64,000 bases of DNA from Janthinobacterium sp. BJB426 (GTDB lineage: Bacteria; Pseudomonadota; Gammaproteobacteria; Burkholderiales; Burkholderiaceae_D). This document shows, one piece after another, positions 35,140 to 43,101 of the stretch (position 1 is the first letter of the stretch; every line of letters starts with the position of its first letter). The stretch spans positions 95,768 to 159,767 of the forward strand of contig NZ_PDZL01000014.1 in the NCBI RefSeq assembly GCF_002735705.1, in the 5' to 3' direction. Position numbers and translations under genes: made by a program. Under the pieces are notes generated by a model. It worked only from the letters and a program-made list of their open reading frames with translations, had not been told where the DNA came from and searched no databases.

Positions 35140-35967
35140 ATGACCATCGCCCGCCGCAGCATCCTCCTCACCGCCCTGACCCTCGCCCTGGCGAGCAACT
35201 TCGTCCACGCCAAGGACCCGAAAGACATCACCATCGGCACCAGCGCGGGACCGTACGCGGACCAGATCAAGCTGGGCATCAAACCTATCCTGGAAAAGCA
35301 GGGCTACAAGGTCAAGCTGGTGGAATTCAATGACTACATCCAGCCGAACTTCGCGCTGGCCGAGGGTTCGCTGGACGCCAACGTCTTCCAGCACATCGTC
35401 TACCTGAAGAAATTCGCGCTGGAGCACAAGCTGGCCCTGACGGACCTGATCACGATACCCACGGCGCCGATTGCCATCTACAGCAAGAAGCACAAGACCC
35501 TGGACGACGTGAAGGAAGGCACAACGGTGGGCTTGCCGAACGATCCGACCAACCAGGCGCGCGCGCTGGTGCTGCTCGACCAATTGGGATGGATCAAGCT
35601 GCGCCCCAGCTTCGACCCCGTGCGCGCGTCGGAAAAGGATATCGCCGTCAACACGAAGAAAATCAAGCTGCTGCCGCTGGAAGCGGCGCAGTTGCCACGT
35701 TCACTGGGCGACACCGATTACTCCTTCATCAATGGCAATTACGCGCTGGCGTCGGGATTGAAGCTGACGGAGGCGCTGGTAGCCGAGAAAATCTCGCCCA
35801 ACTACATCAACCTGGTGGCCATCCGCACGGCGGACAAGGACAAGCAGTTCGCCAAGGACCTGGCGGCCGCCTACCGCTCGCGCGAATTCCTCGACATCAC
35901 GAATAAGCACTTTGCCGGCTATTCGAAACCCGACTACCAGCAAGCGTTGCAGACGGCGGCCAAGTAA
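35140..35967 (+). CDS. NlpA/MetQ-family ABC transporter substrate-binding protein
   Basis: 275-residue periplasmic binding protein with a Sec signal (RRSILLTALTLALASNFVHA). The MetQ/NlpA fold is seen in ITIGTSAGPYADQIKLGIKPILEKQGY, NDYIQPNFALAEGSLDANVFQHIVYL and VGLPNDPTNQARALVLL. No lipobox Cys is evident. No metN or metI homologues are next to it, so it is an orphan receptor, either using SsuBC or a transporter elsewhere. AAGGAG precedes the ATG, 21 bp after sfnB. Confidence 0.9.
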   Translation: MTIARRSILLTALTLALASNFVHAKDPKDITIGTSAGPYADQIKLGIKPILEKQGYKVKLVEFNDYIQPNFALAEGSLDANVFQHIVYLKKFALEHKLALTDLITIPTAPIAIYSKKHKTLDDVKEGTTVGLPNDPTNQARALVLLDQLGWIKLRPSFDPVRASEKDIAVNTKKIKLLPLEAAQLPRSLGDTDYSFINGNYALASGLKLTEALVAEKISPNYINLVAIRTADKDKQFAKDLAAAYRSREFLDITNKHFAGYSKPDYQQALQTAAK

Positions 35968-35970
35968 GCC

Positions 35971-37362
35971 ATGGCAAAGACGATACGCTTCAACGCCTTC
36001 CAGATGAATACCGTCGGCCACCAGTCGCCAGGCCTGTGGACGCATGCGCGCGACCGCAGCCACCGCTACACGGACCCCGCGCACTGGACGGAACTGGCGC
36101 AGCTGCTGGAAGCGGGCCTGTTCGACGCGGTGTTCCTGGCCGACGTGCTGGGCGTGTATGACGTGTACAGGGACAGTCTCGACGCGGCCCTGGAACACGG
36201 CGTGCAGGTGCCGCTGAACGACCCGCTGGCCCTCGTGCCCATCATGGCGCAAGCGACCACGCACCTGGGTTTCGGCGTCACCTGCGCCCTCACCTATGAA
36301 CACCCGTACACGTTCGCGCGGCGCATTTCCACGCTGGACCACCTGTCGAAAGGGCGCATCGGCTGGAATATCGTCACCGGCTATCTCGATAGCGCGGCGC
36401 GCAACCTGGGCTTGAGCCAGCAACTGGGCCACGACGAACGCTACGATCTGGCCGACGAATACCTGGACGTCGTCTACAAGCTGTGGGAAAAAAGCTGGGA
36501 TGACGACGCCGTCGTCAACGACAAGGCGCGCGGCATCTACGCCGATCCGGCCAGAGTCCATCCGATCAACCATGCCGGGCGTCACTACCAGGTGCCCGGC
36601 ATCCATTTGTGCGAGCCGTCTCCCCAGCGCACGCCCCTGCTGTACCAGGCAGGTACCTCGCCGCGCGGCATGCGCTTCGCGGCGCGCCATGCGGAAGCCA
36701 CCTTTGTCAGTGGCCCCAGCAAGACGGTGGTGAAGCGCTATGCGGACGACCTGCGCGCCGCCGTGCGGCAAAGCGGGCGCGATGGCGACGCGCTGCTGAT
36801 CTACGCGCAGGCGCTGGTCATCACGGGCGCCACGGAAGCAGAAGCGCGCGCCAAGCATGCCGACTACCTGCGCCACGTGAATATCGAGGCGGCCCTGGTG
36901 CTGCTGTCCGGCTGGACGGGCGTCGATTTCAGCCGCTATCCGCTCGACGCCACCATCGACTACATCGATTCCCCGGCCGGCCGCTCGGCGCTGGCCTCAT
37001 TCAGCCAGGCCGACCCGGACCGCACGTGGACGGTGCGCGAAGCCGCCGAATACATCGGCCTGGGCGGACGTGGCCCGGTACTGGTGGGCGATGCGCATCA
37101 GGTGGCCGACCAGCTGGAAAGCTGGCTCGATGAAACGGGCATCGACGGCTTCAATCTCGCCTTCGCCGTGGCACACGACAGCATGGCCGACGTGGTGGAA
37201 CACATCGTGCCGGAACTGCAGCGGCGCGGCCGCTACCGCACCCATTACGAGGAAGGCAGCTTGCGCCACAAGGTCTTCGGCCAGGGTCCGCGCCTGCCCG
37301 CCAACCATGCAGGCCGCCTGGTCAGCATCGCACCGGGCAGCGCCACCCTGGCCTCCGCATGA
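35971..37362 (+). CDS. FMN-dependent monooxygenase of NtaA/SnaA/DszA (SoxA/DmoA) family
   Basis: 463-residue luciferase-like monooxygenase. Family signatures are the N-terminus FNAFQMNTVGHQSPGLW, GLFDAVFLADVLGVYD, HLSKGRIGWNIVTGYLDSAARNLG and YQAGTSPRGMRFAARHAEATF. Members attack sulfones, dimethyl sulfide, nitrilotriacetate or methionine-derived compounds using reduced FMN, here probably from SsuE. It follows the NlpA-type gene by 3 bp. With the SfnB protein it mimics a DszC/DszA pairing, suggesting a two-step desulfurisation; the substrate is not known. Confidence 0.92.
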   Translation: MAKTIRFNAFQMNTVGHQSPGLWTHARDRSHRYTDPAHWTELAQLLEAGLFDAVFLADVLGVYDVYRDSLDAALEHGVQVPLNDPLALVPIMAQATTHLGFGVTCALTYEHPYTFARRISTLDHLSKGRIGWNIVTGYLDSAARNLGLSQQLGHDERYDLADEYLDVVYKLWEKSWDDDAVVNDKARGIYADPARVHPINHAGRHYQVPGIHLCEPSPQRTPLLYQAGTSPRGMRFAARHAEATFVSGPSKTVVKRYADDLRAAVRQSGRDGDALLIYAQALVITGATEAEARAKHADYLRHVNIEAALVLLSGWTGVDFSRYPLDATIDYIDSPAGRSALASFSQADPDRTWTVREAAEYIGLGGRGPVLVGDAHQVADQLESWLDETGIDGFNLAFAVAHDSMADVVEHIVPELQRRGRYRTHYEEGSLRHKVFGQGPRLPANHAGRLVSIAPGSATLASA

Positions 37363-37434
37363 ATGCCAGGCGGGGCAGTGACAAGCCCTGCCATTCATGT
37401 TAGCTTGCCAGGTTAAAAACAGACAGGCGGCTAC

Positions 37435-38220
37435 GTGCACCTTCCTTCCCTTCCCATCCTCGCCATCCTGGCCCTAGGCCACATCGCGGCGCACGCTGGC
37501 ACGCAGGCTGACGCAGCCCCAGAGGCGCCGGCCGACACCAGCCAGTCCGTCCACGTCAGCAGCATCCGCAACCCGGAATTGAAATCCTACCGCGTGATGG
37601 CGGCCGGCCTCGATGCCTTTGACGACCACCATGCACTGGCGCCCAGGGCACGCGAAGTGCGCTTCCAGCTGATTCCCGGCCCCGGCGTCGCGGCCGATGC
37701 CCTGCGGGACGCAACCTTGCGCATCGTCGGCAACGAGACGGGGATCAGCGTGCCCCTGTCTGCAGATGGCAGCTTTGTGCTGCCCCGCAGCGCGCAAGGC
37801 GACAGCGACGACGCGGACCTGGTCACCAACCAGAAAAAAGATCGGTTCCGCTGGCAGGCCATCGTCCGCAGCGACGATGTACCGCCCGGCATGCGCCGCC
37901 TGGGCGACCTGCGCCTGCAGTGCCAGGTCGGCATCGCCATTGCCAAGAAAGAGACGCCCTTCTTGCTACGCACCCTGGTCGCCACCAAGCTGCGCACCAC
38001 CGACTGGTGCTCCGCCATTGAACTCAAGATGAGCACGTACAGCGATCCGGCCATCGCCAGCGCCACCCTGCTCGATGGCGAGCGCCGCGTCGCGCTGCAG
38101 GAGAAAAATGGCGGCACGTCCTTCCTGGCCCCCTTGGGCGACACCCGCTATGCGGACGATACCCTGATCGAACTGGTCTACAAGCAGGATGCCGCCAGCG
38201 CGCCGTCCGCCGCCCCTTAG
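37435..38220 (+). CDS. Exported conserved hypothetical protein
   Basis: 261 residues with an N-terminal signal peptide (ILAILALGHIAAHA) and no recognised domain. The mature part alternates beta-strand-like stretches (VRFQLIPGPGVAADALRDATLRIVG, WQAIVRSDDVPPGMRRLGDLRLQC) and could be a periplasmic beta-sandwich. The start is GTG at 37435. It lies 72 bp after the monooxygenase gene and 64 bp before the metallo-beta-lactamase. No functional link is evident. Confidence 0.65.
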   Translation: MHLPSLPILAILALGHIAAHAGTQADAAPEAPADTSQSVHVSSIRNPELKSYRVMAAGLDAFDDHHALAPRAREVRFQLIPGPGVAADALRDATLRIVGNETGISVPLSADGSFVLPRSAQGDSDDADLVTNQKKDRFRWQAIVRSDDVPPGMRRLGDLRLQCQVGIAIAKKETPFLLRTLVATKLRTTDWCSAIELKMSTYSDPAIASATLLDGERRVALQEKNGGTSFLAPLGDTRYADDTLIELVYKQDAASAPSAAP

Positions 38221-38284
38221 CGTTTGCGTCCAGCCCCGTTCCATGTCAGCATATGCCACCCTGGCACCACGGATAAGGATCGCA

Positions 38285-39184
38285 ATGCCCCCCACTCTTA
38301 CACGCACGCTGGCACTGGCGCTGCTGGCAGGCCATGGCTCCCTGGCATTGGCGCAAGCGCCAGGCACGCCGCCGACGCCTGGCTGCGAGGTCTGCGCCAC
38401 CTGGAACGCGGACGAGGCGCCGTTCCGCATCTTCGGTAATACCTATTATGTGGGCGTGAAAGGCCTCAGTTCCGTGCTGGTGACGTCGCCGCAGGGCCAC
38501 GTGCTGATCGACGGCGGCTTGCCGGAATCGGCGCCCAAGATCATCGCCAATATCGCTGCCCTGGGTTTTCGCATCGAGGATGTAAAACTGATCCTCAATT
38601 CGCATGGCCATATCGACCATGCGGGCGGCCTGGCCGAACTGCAGCGGCGCAGCAATGCGCTGGTGGCCGCCAGCCCGTCGGCCGCGCTGGACCTGGCGTC
38701 GGGCGAAGTGGGCCCGGACGACCCGCAATACCACGCGCTGCCCAAGTACCCGCCCGTCAAGGACATGCGCCTGGCGCGCGACGGCGGCCAGCTCAACGTC
38801 GGCCCCGTCAACCTGACGGCGCATGCCACGCCGGGCCACACGCCCGGAGGCTTGAGCTGGACGTGGCAATCGTGCGACGGCCCCCGCTGCCTGCACATGG
38901 TCTACGCGGACAGTGTCAACGCCGTTTCGCGTCCCGGCTTCAAATTCAGCGCCAGCAGCGAGTATCCGAACGCAGTGGCGGACTTGCGCCACAGCTTCGA
39001 GACCCTGGAAAAACTGCCTTGCGACGTGCTGATCTCCGCCCACCCGGAAGCGTCGCAATTGTGGCAACGGCTGGAGGCGAGCACCACGGCCGGCAGCGAA
39101 GCCTTTATCGACCCGCAGGCTTGCCGCGCCTACGTGGCGGCGGCGCGCACCGTGCTCGAGGCGCGCCTGGAGCAGGAACGGTAG
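38285..39184 (+). CDS. Subclass B3 metallo-beta-lactamase (THIN-B-like)
   Basis: 299-residue exported zinc enzyme hydrolysing beta-lactams including carbapenems. The signal peptide ends near LALA. Zinc site residues are HGHIDH, the His of TPGHTPGG and the His of ISAHPEAS, all intact, and the N-terminal CEVCATWN and LIDGGLPESAPKI are typical of B3 enzymes. The order and motifs match the chromosomal THIN-B type described in Janthinobacterium lividum. No LysR ampR-type regulator is adjacent, so expression may be constitutive. Allele identity was not checked. Confidence 0.93.
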   Translation: MPPTLTRTLALALLAGHGSLALAQAPGTPPTPGCEVCATWNADEAPFRIFGNTYYVGVKGLSSVLVTSPQGHVLIDGGLPESAPKIIANIAALGFRIEDVKLILNSHGHIDHAGGLAELQRRSNALVAASPSAALDLASGEVGPDDPQYHALPKYPPVKDMRLARDGGQLNVGPVNLTAHATPGHTPGGLSWTWQSCDGPRCLHMVYADSVNAVSRPGFKFSASSEYPNAVADLRHSFETLEKLPCDVLISAHPEASQLWQRLEASTTAGSEAFIDPQACRAYVAAARTVLEARLEQER

Positions 39185-39256
39185 ACTTGTCAACCGTGCA
39201 CGCTGGCGCGGCGCCAATCTGCTACGCTGGCGCCATTCATTTAAAGAAGGATTGCC

Positions 39257-39736
39257 ATGTTCAAACTCGCCAGTCTGATTCCCCTCGCCGCCATCGTCGC
39301 CATCACCGCCGGCTGCGCGCAAACGCCCGTGCGCAGCGACGCTGCCGCCGCCGCGCCAGGCGCCACGTCGCCCGCCAAGCCGGCGCCGAAGCTGACGGGC
39401 ACGCAGTGGAAACTGAAGGAATTGAAGGGCAAGCCAGTGGTGCGCAAGGCGCCCGAACAGCGCGAAGTGACCCTGCAGCTGGCCGAAGGCCGCGCCAGCG
39501 GCAACAGCGGCTGTAACCAGATGATGGGCGGCTACACCAGCGATGGCGTCAGTACCCTGAACTTTGGACAGATGGCCGGCACCATGATGATGTGCCAGCC
39601 GCAGGACATGGACCTCGAGCGCCTGCTCTTGAGCACCCTGGGCGAAGTCAATGGCTACCGCTACGCCGACCAGGAATTGCTGCTGCTGAAGGATGGCGTG
39701 CCCGTGGCGCGGTATGAAGCGCTGACGGTGAAGTAA
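39257..39736 (+). CDS. META domain-containing lipoprotein
   Basis: 159 residues with a lipobox ending AITAGC. A short alanine/proline linker leads to one META domain (GTQWKLKELKGKPV, GNSGCNQMMGGYT, LLLLKDGVPVARYEA). It is paralogous to 27998-28453, sharing the GCN-x-MMGGYT and KDG-x-PVAR motifs. It is likely an outer- or inner-membrane anchored envelope protein. AAGAAGG precedes the ATG. A composite inverted repeat follows directly at 39742-39808. Confidence 0.88.
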   Translation: MFKLASLIPLAAIVAITAGCAQTPVRSDAAAAAPGATSPAKPAPKLTGTQWKLKELKGKPVVRKAPEQREVTLQLAEGRASGNSGCNQMMGGYTSDGVSTLNFGQMAGTMMMCQPQDMDLERLLLSTLGEVNGYRYADQELLLLKDGVPVARYEALTVK

Positions 39737-39741
39737 AACTG

Positions 39742-39808
39742 TGGGGTCAGTCGCTTCGCGATCGGAATCCGCCCTTTGGGGCGCATTCCCCCGCCGGGTC
39801 TGATCCCA
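39742..39808. repeat. Composite inverted repeat / REP-like element
   Basis: An outer imperfect repeat (TGGGGTCAG at 39742-39750, CTGATCCCA at 39800-39808) encloses an 11-bp stem with one mismatch (39764-39774 with 39779-39789) and loop TTTG. It lies between convergent genes, with no T-run. It could be a dispersed repeat of the genome or act as a bidirectional terminator-like hairpin. Confidence 0.45.
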
Positions 39809-39842
39809 GCCTTGACTATGGGGTTATTCCCGTCCGCAGCAC

Positions 39843-40796
39843 CTAGTCGTTGCGCATCTGCGCCTGGGATACGTTACTCTCAGGCGGCACGCTCTGCGTC
39901 AGCCACACATTCCCCCCGATGGTCGATCCCGCGCCGATGGTGATGCGCCCCAGCACGGTTGCGCCCGCGTAAATGACCACGTCGTCCTCGACGATGGGGT
40001 GGCGCGGCGTGCCCTTGATCAGCGCGCCGGAAGCATCGGCTGGAAAACGCTTGGCGCCCAGGGTGACGGCCTGGTACAGGCGCACCCGCTGGCCGATGAT
40101 GGCCGTCTCGCCGATCACCACGCCCGTGCCATGGTCGATGAAAAAGGAGGCGCCGATGTGCGCGCCCGGATGGATATCGATGCCCGTCAGGGTGTGCGCG
40201 ATGTCGGCGATCAGGCGCGCCAGGAACGGTGCACCGAGCGCGTGCAGGCGGTGGGCCAGGCGGTGGTACAGGATGGCGATGGTGCCCGGGTAGCACAGCA
40301 TGATCTCGGCCACCGAGGTGGCGGCCGGGTCGCCTGCGTAGGCGGCCTGCACGTCCGACACCAGCAGGGCGCGGATATCGGGCAGGCTGGCGGCGAACGC
40401 GCGCGTGATGTCGCGCGCCTGCTGCGCCAGGGCCGCGTCGTCGCTGGCGCCATCGCCCTCATCGCCGGCCGGAACGGCGTGAGCCGGAGCCGAGAACAGC
40501 AAGCCGCGCCGCACCTGTTCGCTGAGGCGGTTCAAAGTGGTATTGAGGGTGTCGCCGACAAAATAATCGATGCTTTCGTCCGTCAGGTTGGGTCGCCCGT
40601 AATGCGTGGGGAACAGGGCCGCCGACAAGCCGTTGACGATGGTGGTGAGGGCTTCGCGCGACGGCAGTTCACGCACCCTGCCGTTATGGCGGATCTTGTG
40701 CTTGTCTTCGCGCGAGCTGCGCAAGGCCTGGATCACGGGTCCCAGGTTCCACTGGGCCGTGTCGTCGGCGGGCGCCGCGGGATAAATGCTGTGCAT
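39843..40796 (-). CDS. Serine O-acetyltransferase (EpsC/CysE-like)
   Basis: 317-residue hexapeptide-repeat acetyltransferase making O-acetylserine for cysteine synthesis. The N-terminal helical part has the EpsC layout (YDFVGDTL-like YFVGDTLNTTL, DVQAAYAGDPAATSVAEIMLCYPG). The beta-helix carries GIDIHPGAHIGASFFIDHGTGVVIGE with catalytic Asp/His and the acetyl-CoA loop LGAKRFP. It has a longer N-terminus than E. coli CysE. It lies near the sulfonate cluster, with the shared palindromic motif in its promoter region (40887-40907). Confidence 0.92.
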   Translation of the reverse strand: MHSIYPAAPADDTAQWNLGPVIQALRSSREDKHKIRHNGRVRELPSREALTTIVNGLSAALFPTHYGRPNLTDESIDYFVGDTLNTTLNRLSEQVRRGLLFSAPAHAVPAGDEGDGASDDAALAQQARDITRAFAASLPDIRALLVSDVQAAYAGDPAATSVAEIMLCYPGTIAILYHRLAHRLHALGAPFLARLIADIAHTLTGIDIHPGAHIGASFFIDHGTGVVIGETAIIGQRVRLYQAVTLGAKRFPADASGALIKGTPRHPIVEDDVVIYAGATVLGRITIGAGSTIGGNVWLTQSVPPESNVSQAQMRND

Positions 40797-40886
40797 GGCG
40801 TATCACTTCCAGAAATCGGCGAACAGGCCGGGTCGCCCCAGCTTAGCGGTGGCGACAAGCGATGCAAACGAAGAATTTCAAGGTTG

Positions 40887-40907
40887 CATATGCGAAAAAC
40901 GCATATG
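40887..40907. promoter_or_regulatory. Perfect palindrome CATATGCG-N5-CGCATATG (LysR-box-like)
   Basis: Two perfect 8-bp arms separated by AAAAA lie between the divergent serine acetyltransferase and efflux pump genes, 91 bp before the former's start and 79 bp before the latter's. The centre fits the T-N11-A pattern of LysR-type regulators. The arm with its A/T-run recurs in the ssu/sfn promoter region, which points to a common sulfur regulator such as CysB. Confidence 0.5.
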
Positions 40908-40985
40908 GATCGCGTGGCGGCCAGCGATCAAACCCGATTGTTGCCACTAGCGTAAAATGACGGACTAACAAAAACACTCTTCAAC

Positions 40986-42161
40986 ATGACTAAATTATTA
41001 ACATGGATCTTGGCGGGCCTGGCGATGGTCGGACCGCTTGCAATTGACACCTATCTGCCGTCTTTCCCCGCCATCGTGCACGATTTCAATGCCAGCCCCC
41101 TGCTGGTGCAGCAGACCCTGAGCTTTTTCCTGTTCACGTTCGCCTTCATGATGCTGTTTTACGGCACCCTGTCCGACTCGTTCGGCCGCCGTCCCGTGAT
41201 TCTCGTCTCGCTGGTGCTGTATGTGATCGCCTCCGTGGGCGCCGCGCTGGCGCCGTCGCTGGGCTGGCTGCTGGCCTGGCGCGTGCTGCAGGGGCTGTCG
41301 GCGGGCGCCGGTTCCGTGATCGGCCGCGCCATCGTGCAAGACCGCTATTCGGGCGCCGCCGCGCAAAAAATTCTCTCCCACATCATGATGGTGTTCGCGC
41401 TGGCACCGGCCATCGCGCCCGTGCTGGGCGGCTGGCTGCAGGTGGGCCTGGGCTGGCGCTGGATCTTCTGGTTCCTCACGGCGTTTGGCGTGCTGATGTT
41501 CGTCGTCGTCTGGCGCGCGCTGCCGGAGAGCCTGCCGAAGGAGCAGCGCCACGCCTTCCACCTGGGCGACATCGCCGTCAATTACTGGAAAGTGCTGTGC
41601 CACCGCCAGTTCCTGCTGCTGTCGACGGCCATCGGCGCCGCCTTTGGCGGTTTCGCCCTGTACATCGGTTCGGCTGCCTACTTCATCATCAACATCCTGC
41701 ACCTGCCGGAAACGGCATTTGCCTGGCTGTTCATTCCCCTGATCAGCGGCATGGTGTTCGGTTCGGCCCTGTCGGCGAAAATCGCCCACCGCTACAGCCA
41801 GCGCCAGATGATCTGGGCCGGATTTATCCTGATGCTGGTGGCGGCTGCAGCCAACATCGGCTACAACTATGTCTTTGCCGCCGAAGTGCCGTGGGCCGTG
41901 CTGCCCCTGTTCTTCTATTCGTTCGCCCTGTCGATCGCCATGCCGCCGATGACTTTGATGGCCTTGAACCACTTCCCCAACAACAGCGGCCTGGCGTCGT
42001 CGATGCAATCGTTCATCCAGATGCTGCTGTTCGCGCTGGTCTCGGGCCTGGTGGCGCCGCTGCTGTTCGACAGCGCCTTGAATCTGGCGTATGGCGTGAT
42101 GGCTGGACTGCTGGTAAGTTTATTGTGCTGGGTGTTTGCGCAGGGCAAGGCCAACGAGTAG
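40986..42161 (+). CDS. Bcr/CflA family multidrug efflux MFS transporter
   Basis: 391-residue drug:H+ antiporter with twelve hydrophobic helices. Motifs are GPLAIDTYLPSFPAI in helix one (Bcr/CflA hallmark), the MFS motif A equivalent GTLSDSFGRRPVILVSL, and WRVLQGLSAGAGSVIGRAIVQDRYSG (motif C region). E. coli Bcr exports bicyclomycin, sulfonamides and also cysteine, which is of interest here since a cysteine-pathway gene is divergent to it. Confidence 0.93.
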   Translation: MTKLLTWILAGLAMVGPLAIDTYLPSFPAIVHDFNASPLLVQQTLSFFLFTFAFMMLFYGTLSDSFGRRPVILVSLVLYVIASVGAALAPSLGWLLAWRVLQGLSAGAGSVIGRAIVQDRYSGAAAQKILSHIMMVFALAPAIAPVLGGWLQVGLGWRWIFWFLTAFGVLMFVVVWRALPESLPKEQRHAFHLGDIAVNYWKVLCHRQFLLLSTAIGAAFGGFALYIGSAAYFIINILHLPETAFAWLFIPLISGMVFGSALSAKIAHRYSQRQMIWAGFILMLVAAAANIGYNYVFAAEVPWAVLPLFFYSFALSIAMPPMTLMALNHFPNNSGLASSMQSFIQMLLFALVSGLVAPLLFDSALNLAYGVMAGLLVSLLCWVFAQGKANE

Positions 42162-42167
42162 GTCGGA

Positions 42168-42476
42168 TCAGGGCCACGGCGCAGGCGTCACATCCTGGTA
42201 TTGCGTCCCGCCCTGCTCCGGTTCGGCCTCATCATTTTGCGCCGGCTGGTTCAAGGAACCGGTCGGCGAACGCAAGCTCAATATCTCCTTGCGCGCCTCG
42301 ACGAAGTCGGCCGAACTGAGGGGGTGCTGCTGGTCCGGCCAGTGGCTGACGGCCCATTCCTGCAACGCTTCGTAACGCCGCCACAGTTCGGCGATGAATT
42401 CGCGGCGCGCTTCTTCCTGCGCTTCTTCCTGCTGTGCCGGCGTCTTTTCGGCGCCGTCCCCGATAGGTACTTGCAT
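42168..42476 (-). CDS. Hypothetical protein
   Basis: 102-residue acidic, Gln/Glu-rich soluble protein, mostly helical (QQEEAQEEARREFIAELWRRY), with a proline-rich C-terminus. No family recognised. The start at 42476 has GGGAG 5 bp upstream; the frame stays open to 42551. It converges with the efflux pump gene across 6 bp. Confidence 0.6.
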   Translation of the reverse strand: MQVPIGDGAEKTPAQQEEAQEEARREFIAELWRRYEALQEWAVSHWPDQQHPLSSADFVEARKEILSLRSPTGSLNQPAQNDEAEPEQGGTQYQDVTPAPWP

Positions 42477-42556
42477 GGCTGCTCCCTGGCTGATCAATCG
42501 TCCTACCAGCCTACGCAGCAGCAAACCATACGTCTGTTCGCGAACGAACACAGAAC

Positions 42557-42997
42557 TTATACAGGCATCTTGCGGAAGCCCACGGCCAGGCGGTTCCAGG
42601 TATTGATGGAGCCGATGGCCAGAGTGATGTTGACCATTTCCGCCGGCGTCAGTTGTTCCGCCAGCGCCGCATACACCTCATCCGGTGCCTGGCTTTGCGG
42701 CAGCAGGGTCAACGCTTCCGTCCAGGCCAGCACGGCCCGCTCGCGCGGCGTGAAGAACGGTGTTTCGCGCCAGACGGACACGGCATACAGGCGGCGCTCC
42801 GTTTCGCCCGCCTTGCGCGCGTCGCTCGTGTGCATGTCCACGCAAAAGGCACAGCCATTGATTTGCGAGGCGCGCAAGCGGATCAGTTCGAGCAGCGAGT
42901 GTTCCACGCCCAGCTTGGCGATCGCCGCTTCCAGCGCGTACATGGCCTTGACGGCGTCCGGCGAAGCTTGTGTGAAGTCGAGTCGTTGCTGTGTCAT
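42557..42997 (-). CDS. Carboxymuconolactone decarboxylase / AhpD-like protein
   Basis: 146-residue helical protein of the CMD family with the redox motif INGCAFCVDMHTSDARKAGE, where CxxC and His match AhpD-like peroxidase partners. The remaining pattern (RLYAVSVWRETPFFTPRERAVLAWTEALT) fits the family's alkylhydroperoxidase branch. It is divergent from the MocR-type gene at 43102, a common arrangement in which that regulator controls the CMD gene. Confidence 0.9.
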   Translation of the reverse strand: MTQQRLDFTQASPDAVKAMYALEAAIAKLGVEHSLLELIRLRASQINGCAFCVDMHTSDARKAGETERRLYAVSVWRETPFFTPRERAVLAWTEALTLLPQSQAPDEVYAALAEQLTPAEMVNITLAIGSINTWNRLAVGFRKMPV

Positions 42998-43101
42998 GAT
43001 GCATTCCTTGAGAGAGTAAAGATGCACCATTGTAGAAGCGCAAGCAGTACGCGCGGCAGGCCAATCCTCCCGAAAAACAGCAGACCACCAGCAGACACAC
43101 C

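Noticed and set aside
35118..35140. SAM riboswitch ahead of the NlpA/MetQ-type gene
   Set aside because: The gap is only 21 bp and holds just a ribosome-binding site, so no riboswitch fits.
33898..35583. 561-codon open frame antisense to sfnB and the NlpA-type gene
   Set aside because: No domain and no ribosome-binding site; the sense strand encodes clear SfnB and NlpA families.
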